Shown here: in pieces, positions 50,590 to 61,800 of the stretch
Numbering within the stretch: the first letter of the stretch is position 1
Layout of the letters: each line of letters opens with the position of its first letter
Assembly (NCBI GenBank): GCA_013398615.1
Contig: VZSR01003282.1
Span: forward strand, 5,906,901-5,970,900
DNA from: Brachypodius melanocephalos
Taxonomy: Eukaryota > Chordata > Aves > Passeriformes > Pycnonotidae
DNA length: 64,000 nucleotides
Direction: 5' to 3'
Notes under the pieces: model-generated
Told to the model about the DNA's origin: nothing
The model's database searches: none
The model's input: only the letters and a program-made list of their open reading frames with translations
Program-made: the position numbers and the translations under genes

Positions 50590-51980
50590 TTCTTCACAGA
50601 GGAGTTGTAATCAATTTAGTGAGATGGAAAATACCTTTTTTTTAAGCTGCAGACCCAAGCTAAGTGGAGAATTTTGAGGGGTTTGTTTAACCACCCACTA
50701 AATTATTCTTATTTTCATTTTTCTGGTATTTATTTTCAGTATATTGCATATTTTTGCTCAAAAAGCCCTATTTCCACCCTGCAAGACAAAGGGACCTTGG
50801 ACAAATGACCTGAGAGCATGAACTCTGCAAAATGCTTCTTCTGGAAGTTTGGCAATGGAATAATTAGACACAGTACCCTTTAAAAGACCATATTTTGTTT
50901 TCAGTTAACACCCTCATTATAATAAAAGGGCTTTTCCTTCAGAATCACCTTCAGGTTATTTGTCCCAGAGTAAATACTCATGCTAGTCACCATTGGAAGG
51001 CTCCTAGCACAGAAATAAGGGTTACAGGGCTGGTTTCTTTTGATTGAATTTCACAGCAAAGTCAGTGAAATGCCAAGATTTACAGAACACTGCATCGTGC
51101 AGGTGGTGCTGCCTCACCCTCCGTGATGGGGGACAAGATTTGCATCCGTCTGTTAGTTCAGGTGGAGCCGCGGCTCTGCGTGACAGGTAACAAGAGACAC
51201 AACTGACAAAGAGAAATCCACGTGCTTTGTTACTGTTACATTAGCATTTAAGCACAATACACAGTGCCCCACCATCAGAACTTCGTTTCTTGTGGTGAGG
51301 AATGAAAACTGACAGTGATTTGCCTTCTCTGTCACTGAATCTTAATTCTTTTCAACAGTGCATGAGAAGAAAGGATTTTGTGAAAGCTGTGCGGTCTCAT
51401 GGTGAAGTGATAATTCTCTGAGACGGAGGCTCAGAGTAGGGGAAGGGGAACTTTGCAAGGGGATTCCCACAAGAAGAGATGTTGAACCAGTGCAGTACAA
51501 AGTGCTGCAAAATAAACAACTGTAGGACAGGAAATGAAGAACTCTAATCGATACCGCAAAAGGGATTAGTTAGTCAAATGTGAAAATTCAAAACTAGATT
51601 TTAAATCAGGACCACTAACTCTTTCTTGCCCTGCACAAAATAAACAATCTATAGATTCGCCAGCTGCATCCAGCTTTGATTTCTGTCGTTTCAAAGCTGG
51701 CACCTGCAGCCAGCCCTGGCTCAGAACTGTAGCATTGCTTCAAGCATCCAGCTGGAGGGAAACACCTGCATTTGCACTATTGCTCATCCTCTCAAAACTA
51801 CCAGACCTACTTGTAGCTAACTAATAAACAGCTAATTATAAACAGGGTGATTGGGCAAGGGCTCAGAACTGCTACCAAGGTAAGCACTGGGAAGCCACGT
51901 TTCCTGGCCTAATAGAACATTGTGCGTTTTGATTTGGCTCCACACTCATTAGCTGGCCACCTCATAGCCCAACATGTTTA
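50590..51980. other. Intergenic DNA, no gene seen
   Basis: AT-rich, with no recognisable repeat or gene between the orphan GC-rich island and the CR1 copy. Confidence 0.7.
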
Positions 51981-51984
51981 TTTA

Positions 51985-52293
51985 TATGCATATAAATATC
52001 TTCAAGGCGGGTGCCAAGAGAATGGTGCCAGACTCTTTTTAGTGGTGCCCAGCAGCAGGATGAGGAGCACCGGCCATGAACTGTAAAACAAAGTGTCACC
52101 TCAACACAAGGAAGAACTTCTTTACGTTGAGGGTGGCAGAGCACTGGAACAGCTGCCCAGGGAGGGCGTGGAGTCTCCCTCTCTGGAGACATCCCAAACC
52201 CGCCTGGACACAGGTAACCCTGCATTGGCGGGGGTGTTGGACTGAGTGATATCCAGAGGGCCCTTTGAACCCAGACAATTCTGTAATTCTCTG
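51985..52293 (+). mobile_element. CR1 LINE 3' end
   Basis: Typical 5'-truncated CR1. Blocks in order are AAATATCTTCAAGGCGGGTG, GGTGCCCAGCAGCAGGA, AAGAACTTCTTTACGTTGAG, GAGCACTGGAACAGCTGCCC, GGAGTCTCCCTCTCTGGAGA, AAACCCGCCTGGACACAGGT, then GTTGGACTGAGTGATATCCA and a terminal ATTCTGTAATTCTCTG. About 310 bp, complete at the 3' terminus. It ends about 300 bp before the DARS1 promoter motifs. Confidence 0.9.
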
Positions 52294-52429
52294 CTATTAC
52301 CTCTGGCCACAATGTGATGGACTGTGGAGGAGGGCGAGGGAGGACCAAACCCACCCTGCTTCAGCCCTGCCCAGCACAGCTCCGCAGCATTCGCCTCAGC
52401 ATCATCAGCTCGGGGTTGGAATCGCCAAC

Positions 52430-52890
52430 ACTGGGCTCCCTGAAGGCACGGCTTCTGGGGGGAACACGGAGCCGCGCGCATCGCCCCAGCCCCGCTGGGA
52501 GGGCGGCCCCGCGGCCCCGCCCTCAGCCCGCCCTGAGGGCACGGCGGGGGAGCGCGCGCTGCGGGAGGCGGGCAGCGCGTGCCGGGGGCAGCTCTCGCGA
52601 TACGCTCGGGCGGCGCCGGGCGGGGCAGAGGCGGGTGAGGCGCTCTCGCGAGAGTCACGCGCGCGGAAGCGGCGTGGCGTGCGTGGGGCTGTGTCGTGTG
52701 GCACCGTGGGGGACCGTGAGGGCCGCAGCGGCAGCCGCAGGATGCCGAGCGCCGCCGGCCGCGGGCAGGGCCAGGACCGCCGCCCGGAGAACGAGGACTC
52801 GTCGGCGGCTGATGTGGGTCTCCGCAGGGAACGCGGCGGGCGCGCTGTTGAGGCTTCCCGGGGTGGGGGGGCTGGGCCCAGGCGGGGTTT
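52430..52890. promoter_or_regulatory. DARS1 CpG-island promoter
   Basis: Dense CpG sequence without a TATA box. It holds a perfect 12-bp palindrome CTCTCGCGAGAG (52643-52654) containing the housekeeping promoter element TCTCGCGAGA, and a second TCTCGCGA at 52593-52600. An ETS-type core CGGAAG lies at 52664-52669. Transcription probably starts just downstream, around 52670-52700, giving a short 5'UTR without an ATG. This architecture suits a constitutive translation gene. As a CpG island it may fire in both directions; in human an antisense RNA (DARS1-AS1) starts here. Confidence 0.8.
52742..52813 (+). CDS. DARS1: DARS1 coding exon 1
   Basis: 24 codons from ATG (context CAGGATGC, A at -3) to a GTGGGT donor at 52814, phase 0. 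The peptide MPSAAGRGQGQDRRPENEDS is more arginine- and glycine-rich than the lysine-bearing human start. It joins SAAD to DYAKERYG, matching human AAEDYAKERYG across the junction. Confidence 0.9.
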
Positions 52891-55800
52891 GGCCGAGCCC
52901 GGGGACACAGCTGCCCTTGGCTTTACCCTGCCTGACCCCCCACTCCCCCTTCCTCGGGCCCAGCCTCTGATTCTCTGAAGAGCTTTGCTCCCCCCAGAAA
53001 CACCTGGACTGCTCCCCCACAGCAGGAGGTTTCTGCAGGGGCTCCTGCTGGCCTGGCAGGTGCTTCTGCCTTGTATTTGAAGATCACAGAGCAGTGCTGA
53101 AAAATTGTAGGCCTGTGTTTCTTCAAGAAGAAAAAAGTACTAACTATGAGCGTCAGTTCATTTTGTTACAAAGTAATTTTTGGTTATTCTTGTATCAGCA
53201 ATAAGGAGTTCCAAGTATTGATGGCTTCGCTAAAGTTACAAATATGCCACAATTCATCAAAAACAAACAAGCAAAGACCTTCCCCAAATAAAGTATTTAG
53301 TAGGAATTTTGGCTCATGTATTGAATAGAATAAAATAAATAAACCAAGGCTTTTTATTTGGAAATGAATGGGCTTTAATTGGGAAACCAGAGTTGTGATA
53401 TTTTGGTGAAAATGCTGCCTTCCTCTGTGCCTTACCTGGAAGATTTTGTTAACAGTCGAGCTCCACTGGGATGTGACAATTACAAGTGATCTGCTGGATT
53501 TCTCAGTGTGCCTGAATATGGGAAGTAAATATTTGACCTATCTACTTATGTAGGATTCAAATATTTTTGAGGAGTAGGCTCTTTGCCGAGGTAATCACAC
53601 TAACTTTCTGTGTAACAAGTAATGATCCTCATGCATGGTTGTTGTTGCTGGAATAATTTTTTTTAGGGCACAATTGTTTTCTCTCCCTTGTGTATCTCCT
53701 ATGAGTCCAAAATGCATTTTTTTAACATTATAGCTAATTATTTTGTGTCCCCTTAGTTCACTCTGTGATGATGTTAATTTTTTTCTGTATATGCTTCTTT
53801 GATATATGTTTCTCACCTCCATTCTAGGATTATGCTAAGGAAAGATATGGAGTGTCATCAATGATACAATCCCAAGAGAAACCAGGTCAGTTGAAAAACA
53901 AAAAAGTTTTTGCAACAGTGGGGGTGGGAAAGAAGGAAAAAAGAAGTTACCTACCAAATATCTTCAGTACTTCCTTGAGAAATCATTTACCAAACTTTTT
54001 CATTCCAATCCCACTGGCATTTTCCCCCTTTCTTTGGGATATATTTGGCACTTGTGAGACACTTGCATTTGGAGTGCCATGTGCAGTTTTGGTCTCCCCA
54101 GTGCAAGGAAGGCATGAACATTTTGGAGCCAGTCCAATGGAGAGCTGCTGTGTTGCTGAGGGAACTGGAGCACAGCATCTGAGGGAGCTGGGCTTGTTCA
54201 GCCTGGGGAAGAGGAAGCTGTGGGGTGATCTTACAGTTTAAATCTGCTTACTGGGAGGGTATAGGAAAGATAAGGCCAGGCTTTGAAGGTGTGTGGTAAT
54301 TGGACTGGAGGTCATGGACACAAGTCAGAACAGGAAATTGAGATTGAAGAGAAGGAAAAAAAACCCAACTTGAGTGTGGTTGAATATTGGAGCTCAGTTC
54401 TGGATGTGAAGGAATCTCAGTCTTTGCCCTTTCCTGGACCATGCCTTACACAGTTTGTCAGCTTTTGTCTGTCCATCACTGCAGACTTCTTTTTAAGTAT
54501 TAAATTATTGTTGTTTATAATGTCCTGAGTCCTGAGATGTCAGGTTTTTTTCTGTGTTTGGGGCAAGTTCTGCTGTGACTTACTACAGCAGTGCTCTCTC
54601 TCTGAGTATGATCTGTCTGCTTATGCAACCTTCCATTTCTCTTGTATATGGGCACCAAATCCATTAATATTGGATATTAATATTTATGGGGTTTATCAAT
54701 CATATCACGCTGAATTCAGGAAATCCTGACTTTCTCCTCCTGAGGAATTGGGATTCAGAAAAACTTAGCAGCTAGAGAACAATCTCCCAGGCCAATATCC
54801 CAAGAAATAATACTCTTTGTATTAAATTCAGTGCATGAAACAGTAATGAGGACAGTAACAGACCGGCTTCTTGTAACTTCTTCATAGTAAAATGTAAAAC
54901 AGCAACATCATCTGTGATTAGGTGATTTTTTTTTTCTCCCTTGAGTGGTTGTTTTGGTTGATCTCCCTTTAGGAAGGAAAATACAAAATGTAGGGAAGAG
55001 AAGCAGTCACAAGAACATTCATAGGTTGAAAATAACTGAAGGGGAGCTTTATATCAAGAATGTAATGGGACAAGAAAATCAGCAGAGACTGCATTAGCAG
55101 TCATTGTTGAATAAAACCCATTCTAGCTGCCAGAGAAAGGGAACTGGAGCTGAAATCATGTTGGAAGCAGCCCAGCTCTGTGTTTCCTCTCCTGGATTCA
55201 CATCCCAGAGCAAATAACTGTGTGGGGGACCTGAGCTGGCAGATTGAGGTGGCAGATCAAATCCTGCTTTCATGGAGAAATGCCAGCTGTCTCATATTCA
55301 GAAGAAACACTCAAAAGTACTGGAGATAAAAATACTTTGAGAAGGAAAATGGTGAAAGCTACAGGAAATTATGTGAAACAGGCTGAATGTCATATTTAGT
55401 TGTGTTGTCACCTTTACCCTTTCATCCTTGTTTAAAAAAACTTCTCAGTGTATGGACAATGTTGAGTGAGTTTTCCATTTGGCTTAAAAGGCAATCTCCA
55501 GCACTCCTATTGTTCTGTAATTTTAGGAGTTGGTTATCCAGAACACCAAAACTGGGTAACAATAAAGAACAAAATGTCTCTAACAAAAAAGCTGAAGATC
55601 AGCCTAGTCCCTTCCTTGAGACTAATGCACTTTTATTTACAGATTCAATAGTTCCCCGGGAGAGCTCTTGCCAACAGGAGGGTGAGATACTATTGTCATC
55701 AGTAGGTTCCCAAAGGGTTCTATTTGCCTTGGGTGTTGTGGAGGAGCTGCTGCTTGGGACAGAGAGTGATGGAGAAGCACAAATAGGCGTGTTCCCATCT

Positions 55801-58800
55801 GTCTGAAGTGTATTGATTTTGATTCTGAAGTTTGTGTGAAGACTCTGAAGCTGCCTGCCATTTGTGAATCAGAGTAGCCCATGGTGGTAGGAGGTGTGCA
55901 GCCCACACAGCCACTGGTGAGAGGGGCCAGCACAGCCCTGGCTGGCAGCTCAGAGGGAGCTGCAGCAGTGGTGCTGCTCTGCTCACTCCGGTTGCTGCAC
56001 TGTCCTAGGGTCACTGGCTGGACGGGGTATCACACAGCTTACAGTGATCAGAGCATGTTACTCTTCCTTTCTAAGGAGTAAGTTTATTGTCCTTTTGCCA
56101 TGCTGATGAATTCTTGTTCCTCTGCAGGAAAATTAAAACTTTTCTCAGGTTCACAACTTTGTTTCTCCACTGTGCTATGTTGAGCTCACGCACACCAGTG
56201 CCTTCTTTCTTGGCCCACTTAAGTCTTTCTTCTGCTTATGTTGGCTGCCCTGGCTATCTGATGTTCTTGCCTCCTGTCATGTTAGTTCTTTTAAGTCCTT
56301 CCTGCCTGCTTGAGGCTATGATTGCTAGTAGAACTCCATTTTTGGCCATTCCTTTTTTCTCCCTTCAGACCCATTATCTCATATCCCCTCCCTGGAAGCT
56401 GCTTTCATCTTATATTGCTTTTGATTTTCAGGTTTTTATGTCAAACTTGCCTTCTCTTTTTCAAATTTTTTCAGTACTTTGAAGATGCTGGCACTACACA
56501 GAGACAGCAAAAATATTGATCATAGTGTTCTAAGTTCCATGATGCAGGATAAATTACATTAGTAAACAGGTTGATGTGGCAGGCAGAGAATGGGGTCTGG
56601 AGGTGAAAAAGTGTTGTTTTATGTATCCCACACAGCTTTTTGGACTTCTGTCCTCTCCTCCCATGTTTAGTTTGTTGGAAAGAAGAGATTGGGCATTAAA
56701 GGAAAAAAGAACTAAGCTCCCAGCCTCAGCCATTCTGTGATTATGTGATCTGTGTTGAAAGAAAGGGCTTTGTGATGTCACCTTGTGGATATTGTTTATT
56801 ACTCTTTTTATGAAAGGTGAAATAATTTTAAATAATTAATACCATATAACAATTCTTGTGTTAAATGTGTCTTGTTTATTTTTGGTGAAACATGAGCTGT
56901 TAGGTATCCAAAAGGCTTTAAAAATATTTGTCTAATGGAGATGGTTCCTGAAACACTAAGGATCCATGAAAAGTGTGCCACCTCATTCTGTCTTTATACT
57001 TCTGCTTAGAAAATGTTTAAACTTTGTAACAATACCGTTTCAAGTTGACTGAGGTAATTTCAACTGTCTGAATATGAAACTCTTAGAAATACTGAAGGTT
57101 GTGGATTGCAATGGTTGCATGTTGTCTATAGTACTACACAGTGTTTGAATATAAGAAATTGCTGGCAAATTATAACATTTTTATTCCCATTTCTCCCTTC
57201 TCCAGCACACACACTCACACATACACACTTTATGAATATATTTGAGTCAATTTCCTATCACATTTCTCTGTGCACTTTCATTCTGTTCTGGATTTGATCT
57301 GTGTCTGTGAAGAAAGAACTGCACTGCCCTGACATAAGTTAATAAAACTTTTCAATCCCCTAAAATCCCCAGTGCAGAATAATAGGCTTGCAGGGCAAGC
57401 TGTGACTGGTATTCAGAGATGGAAGGAGTCCAGACCAGCAGATGGTAATCTGGAGCAGGCAAAAGTTGGAGTTCTTTTTCCAAAACTTTAGAAAAGTTCT
57501 GTCAGGAGAAGTCTACAGTGGAAGTGTCTTAGCAAATCTAATGTTCTTTTGAAACGAGGGAGAAGTTTGTTAGGAAAGAAGCATGCAAGGAATAACAGCA
57601 TGCACCCGGTGCATTTTTAGTTCATACTGGTTGGATACAATTTTTAAAGTCCTGATTTATTTAAAAATATTTTCCTTAGTAATTTCTTTTTCCCCCTTTG
57701 CTATCCAAAATGTGTCCTTTCCAAGCCATGCATTCCTGTTGTTACTTAGCTTTGCAGTTACATTGGGTTTGAAGGGTTCTCCTGATCCAATCTTGGCTCT
57801 GTCAGTGATTGTAGTGCTTGATGAGGTTGTCAAAGATATTCTCTTTAAATGAATGTTAATCATTTTGCACAGTAATAGTAATACTCGTGTTGCTCCAAAA
57901 TGCTGTTGTTTAATAATAATAAATATTTTTAAATTTATAATGCACATTTATTTGTGGTTTCTTTCTGTTCTTTATTTTAAATAATAGTTATTTTACAGTT
58001 ATATTCATCCTGTAAGGTAGACACAGAGTAATCATGTTACCTCTGAGCCTTTGTTTTGCTGGATTCAACACAGCAGCTTTGACCCTGCACAGTGCAGCAA
58101 GGCACATGTCCCTTAGGCAGCAGAAATTCAGACTAATAAGTGCAGGTAGTGCAGTGAAGTCCTATCAAAAACAGTATAGTCATGCTGGGTTCTGTCATCC
58201 GTGAACTACATGAATCTTGCTGTTGGTAAAATGCAGTTTGACCCTGCTGTGTAAGTCAAAAATAAATTTGAACAATTTAAAGCTACTGGATCAAGTACCA
58301 GTCACTAAGAAAGGAAATGGGATCTTGGGTGTTTTCAGTAAGTCAGTTACACCGTTGATACAAAAAATAATTTTTGGATTTATTATCAATTTTATCAATA
58401 GCAGTGATAGAAAGTGTATTTGGAGTTTAAAGTGAAAAACTGTTTTAAAATGCGTGTTTTTTCTGTAATTCAGATAGAGTTTTGGTTCGCATAAAAGACT
58501 TGACCGTGGAGAAGGCTGATGAAGAGGTTTGGGTTCGTGGCAGAATTCACACCAGCAGAGCTAAAGGTGAGAGGTCTCCAGGGTTTTTGGTTTTATTTCC
58601 TCATGTCGTTAGTACAACCTTAATGTTTATTTTGGTTTCATGACCTGTTGCTTATGCTTGCATTCAAGAAAACTTTGCCACCTGGTTACTCAGGGTTGCC
58701 TCAGTGTTACTTTGACTGGTTCTTTTCTCTTTTTCCACCTTTTTCCCAAGAGGGAAAAGAAGATTTTGATTTTACCTACTAGTTATTGTAATAAAAGTGA

Positions 58801-61800
58801 ATTTTTTGTTTTACCATATTGCTAAATAACATATGGACAATTGTAAATTATAGTAATTTTAAAATGTCATGATTAAGCTGTTATTAGTTGTGAGATAAAA
58901 CACTTCTAAGCTTCTACAGTAAAACAAACTTGTATTATAAATGTATCCGTTGTCAGACAGGTCATAGTTCTTCTGCTGCACGTGTATGTTTTCACCATAC
59001 CTTTTTATTGACAGGAAACAAAAATCTGTTAAAATTTCAGAATTCTTACTTTCCATTACCAGTATCTAATTATATCAATTTGAACTTCAAATAAGAGGCA
59101 TCATCTTTCTTTAGCGAGACAAAAAGGAAACCCTTATGTAGGTTCTCAGCAGTGTGGGCTGTCAGACTTGGCTATCTGACAGCCATATTTCTTCCTTGGA
59201 CTCAGAAGTTCCCTCTGGAGACCAGGTTGCCATATGCAAACTTCAATAGGCTTTGGCCTTTGCAGCTGACATCAGATGCTGACAACTGTTATGCTGGTTT
59301 CAGTTGTGTTTGGCAGCTCTGTAGATATAAATAACTTGTCTTTCCAAGAATTGAAAAAAAAAAAAAAAGCATAAAGAAATTATCATCACAAACGAAACTT
59401 AACAGTAGTCTTAAAATTGGGAATGATGCAAATTAGGGGTGAGAATCCAGTATAGAATATCATCAAGATACCAGCTTCATTTCTCTTTTTGAGAATTCAT
59501 TTTCTTAAAACATGTCTCTCTTAATGAGTGTCTGTGCTGTGGTCAGTTAAAATAAAGAACTGCATTAAAATATATACATGTGATGCACATTTAAATTTGT
59601 GTTAGAATCTTTAAGTCCTAAGGAGTGCTCTGTGATTTCCTCAGTAATTTTGTAATAGAAATCTCTCAGTTAATTAGAGAAATTGTCAGCTCTAAAAGCT
59701 GTGAAAGCCTTGGTCATTGCATCATGAAGTTGTTCAGACAGAAGACACTCAATCTGATCTAAATGTTACTGTTGTTACTATCAGTATATAAATTAGAATA
59801 TCCTTATGGCTTTTTTTTTTTTTTTTTTTCCAATTATAGCAAGAGTTCAGGCTATTAATAGAATTCAGGATATTAGAAGCAGGTATCTGTGCCGACCTTG
59901 AAAGCAATGTCAACTTCTTTGGTTGTTGATTGCTGTCTGTAATACATTGATATGTGGAACCTCGTATGATATATACATTTATGCCAAACACAGTAACATC
60001 TCTGTAACAAGGCAATATGAACTTAAAAGAAGTTGTTGTAATCCTTCACTTTGATCTCAGGAAAGACTTTTGTTTTTGATGAAACAACAGTGCTTCTTTT
60101 CAAAACTCTTTAACACAACCTGAAGAATGAAAGCAAAAGGAGTTGATCATGGGCATGAATGATCTGAATTTATTGATGACGTCTCTTGTTCCCTCTTGGT
60201 CTGACAACACAGAACAATTCTGACATTCAGGGAGTGCTGCTAGGGAATGCCATATGCTTGTTTACTTAAGCTTTGGAGAAAGAATTTTGCAAGAAAAGCA
60301 AATGTTTAAGAGTAAAAAGTAGTATTAGCCTTTCCCACACACAACACGGCACTATTCCTACCACTGTGGAAAGGGAAGCTTTGCAGGAAACAGGAAAATC
60401 TTTCACAAAAACAAACTTTAGCTTTTCTCAGAAACTTGAATTTGACTCCTAAATAACCAACATAGCCTTTATTTAACCCTCCCTAGTTCTGACCAATAAA
60501 CCAAAAAAAAAATAATGGGAACAACTGCAGATTCCAGCTGTCTCCTATAGCAAGCCACTCATGGAGTCTGATGGAAATTAACTGAAGGATGTGTAAAGAA
60601 TGGGACGTTGGGAATTTCTGTGGGTTGAACTAAAGTTAAAGTTCACAGGGCCCTGTGGTTTGTATCATAGATTGAATAAATGTTATTTCTGGCCTTATTT
60701 TAAAGCCAGTCTAATCTACTGATCACATTTATCATTGAAAAGCCCTTGGGAAATTGGTCTGGGTTTGGCCAGGCAGCTGGGGCTTATGGAGAATGTTAGA
60801 CCTGAACTAGATTTTGGGTTATGCATCCCCAGGTCTATGAAACATCTGAAAATAAGAATTCCACCAAGAGCAATTTAAATATTGGGTCAAATTTTATAAT
60901 AAGCCATGTAAGGTCTTCTCTTTGCTGACAAATGTATGTAACCATCATTTAATTTATGCAACCAACTTTTTTTACTCTTTATACATGTTACTTCCTTACA
61001 TCCTTTTCTTTCATAAGGTCTTGTATGATTTGGTACTTTTATCCAACACAGACGGTGGATTACTAGTTGGTTTATGTGCTTATTTTTGATGGAATTCTCT
61101 TATTTGTTCAATGCCTGAACATTTTCTGCATTTTACTGTGTCAGCCGTTTTTAACCAAATTTCTTTTGAAATGTTTTGTCTTTTAGGCATTCTTGTGGGA
61201 CATGGCATTTTTTTTTTAATAGGAACTTAGAGTAGTTTACTGCTGAATGTGGGTAAATTTAGTGCTATATTTTTCTCCTAAATACCACATAAGTGCTTTC
61301 AAACACATAGAGAAGATCTCACTGTCCAAATTTTTTCTTACTCAAATGCTTCCTCTTTTGCATCTCTAGATCTGGAAAGGCTTCTAAGCATGAGCTAGAT
61401 TTGATTATGGCTGATCTTTTTGGTACTTTATTTTGAATGCCTTCAGCTCTCTCAGGAAAAGTTCTCTTCCCTCTTTTAATCTTTGTGCTGGGATATTTTA
61501 ACCAGTCCTGTGAGTGAGGTCCGTTTGATCACTTATCTTCTGTGAGATTAGAAGTTGTTACATTTTGCAAAACATCCTCCTCCTTCATGAAGACAGCTAC
61601 TTTTACTCATGGCAAAGACATTTGAGTCCTTTTTAAATGCAGATATTCATCAGCGCTCCAGTTTTGGGGATTAAGTACAACTGCCAGACTTTCGGATGAG
61701 GAGCTGAGCAAGCTGGTCTTAGTGACTACGATCTGCCTGCAGGGGATTGGACTGGATGGCCTTGAAAGGTCTCTTCCAACCCAAACTATTCTGTGATTGC

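Noticed and set aside
52122..52658. 178-codon minus-strand open frame over the DARS1 promoter
   Set aside because: It spans CR1 and a CpG island where stop codons are rare, with no domain or splice support.
53852..54241. 129-codon frame beginning in DARS1 exon 2
   Set aside because: Only the first dozen residues are exon 2. The rest is intron and CR1 sequence beyond a good donor site.
55387..55806. 139-codon open frame in DARS1 intron 2
   Set aside because: No recognisable domain or codon pattern. Most likely chance.
56554..56781. Minus-strand peptide containing NAQSLLSNKLN, reminiscent of the start of LINE ORF2, near a CATTCTGTGATTATGTGATC phrase
   Set aside because: Similarity ends after a dozen residues, and the CR1-like end phrase lacks the expected preceding blocks. 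Too weak to call.
57990..58060. MIR-like phrase TATTTTACAG with GTAAGGTAGAC
   Set aside because: Only two short matches with wrong spacing; not enough for a SINE call.
59830..59870. Possible cryptic exon after the T19 tract and TATAG
   Set aside because: No in-frame coding similarity to DARS1. Exons 3 and 4 join perfectly without it.
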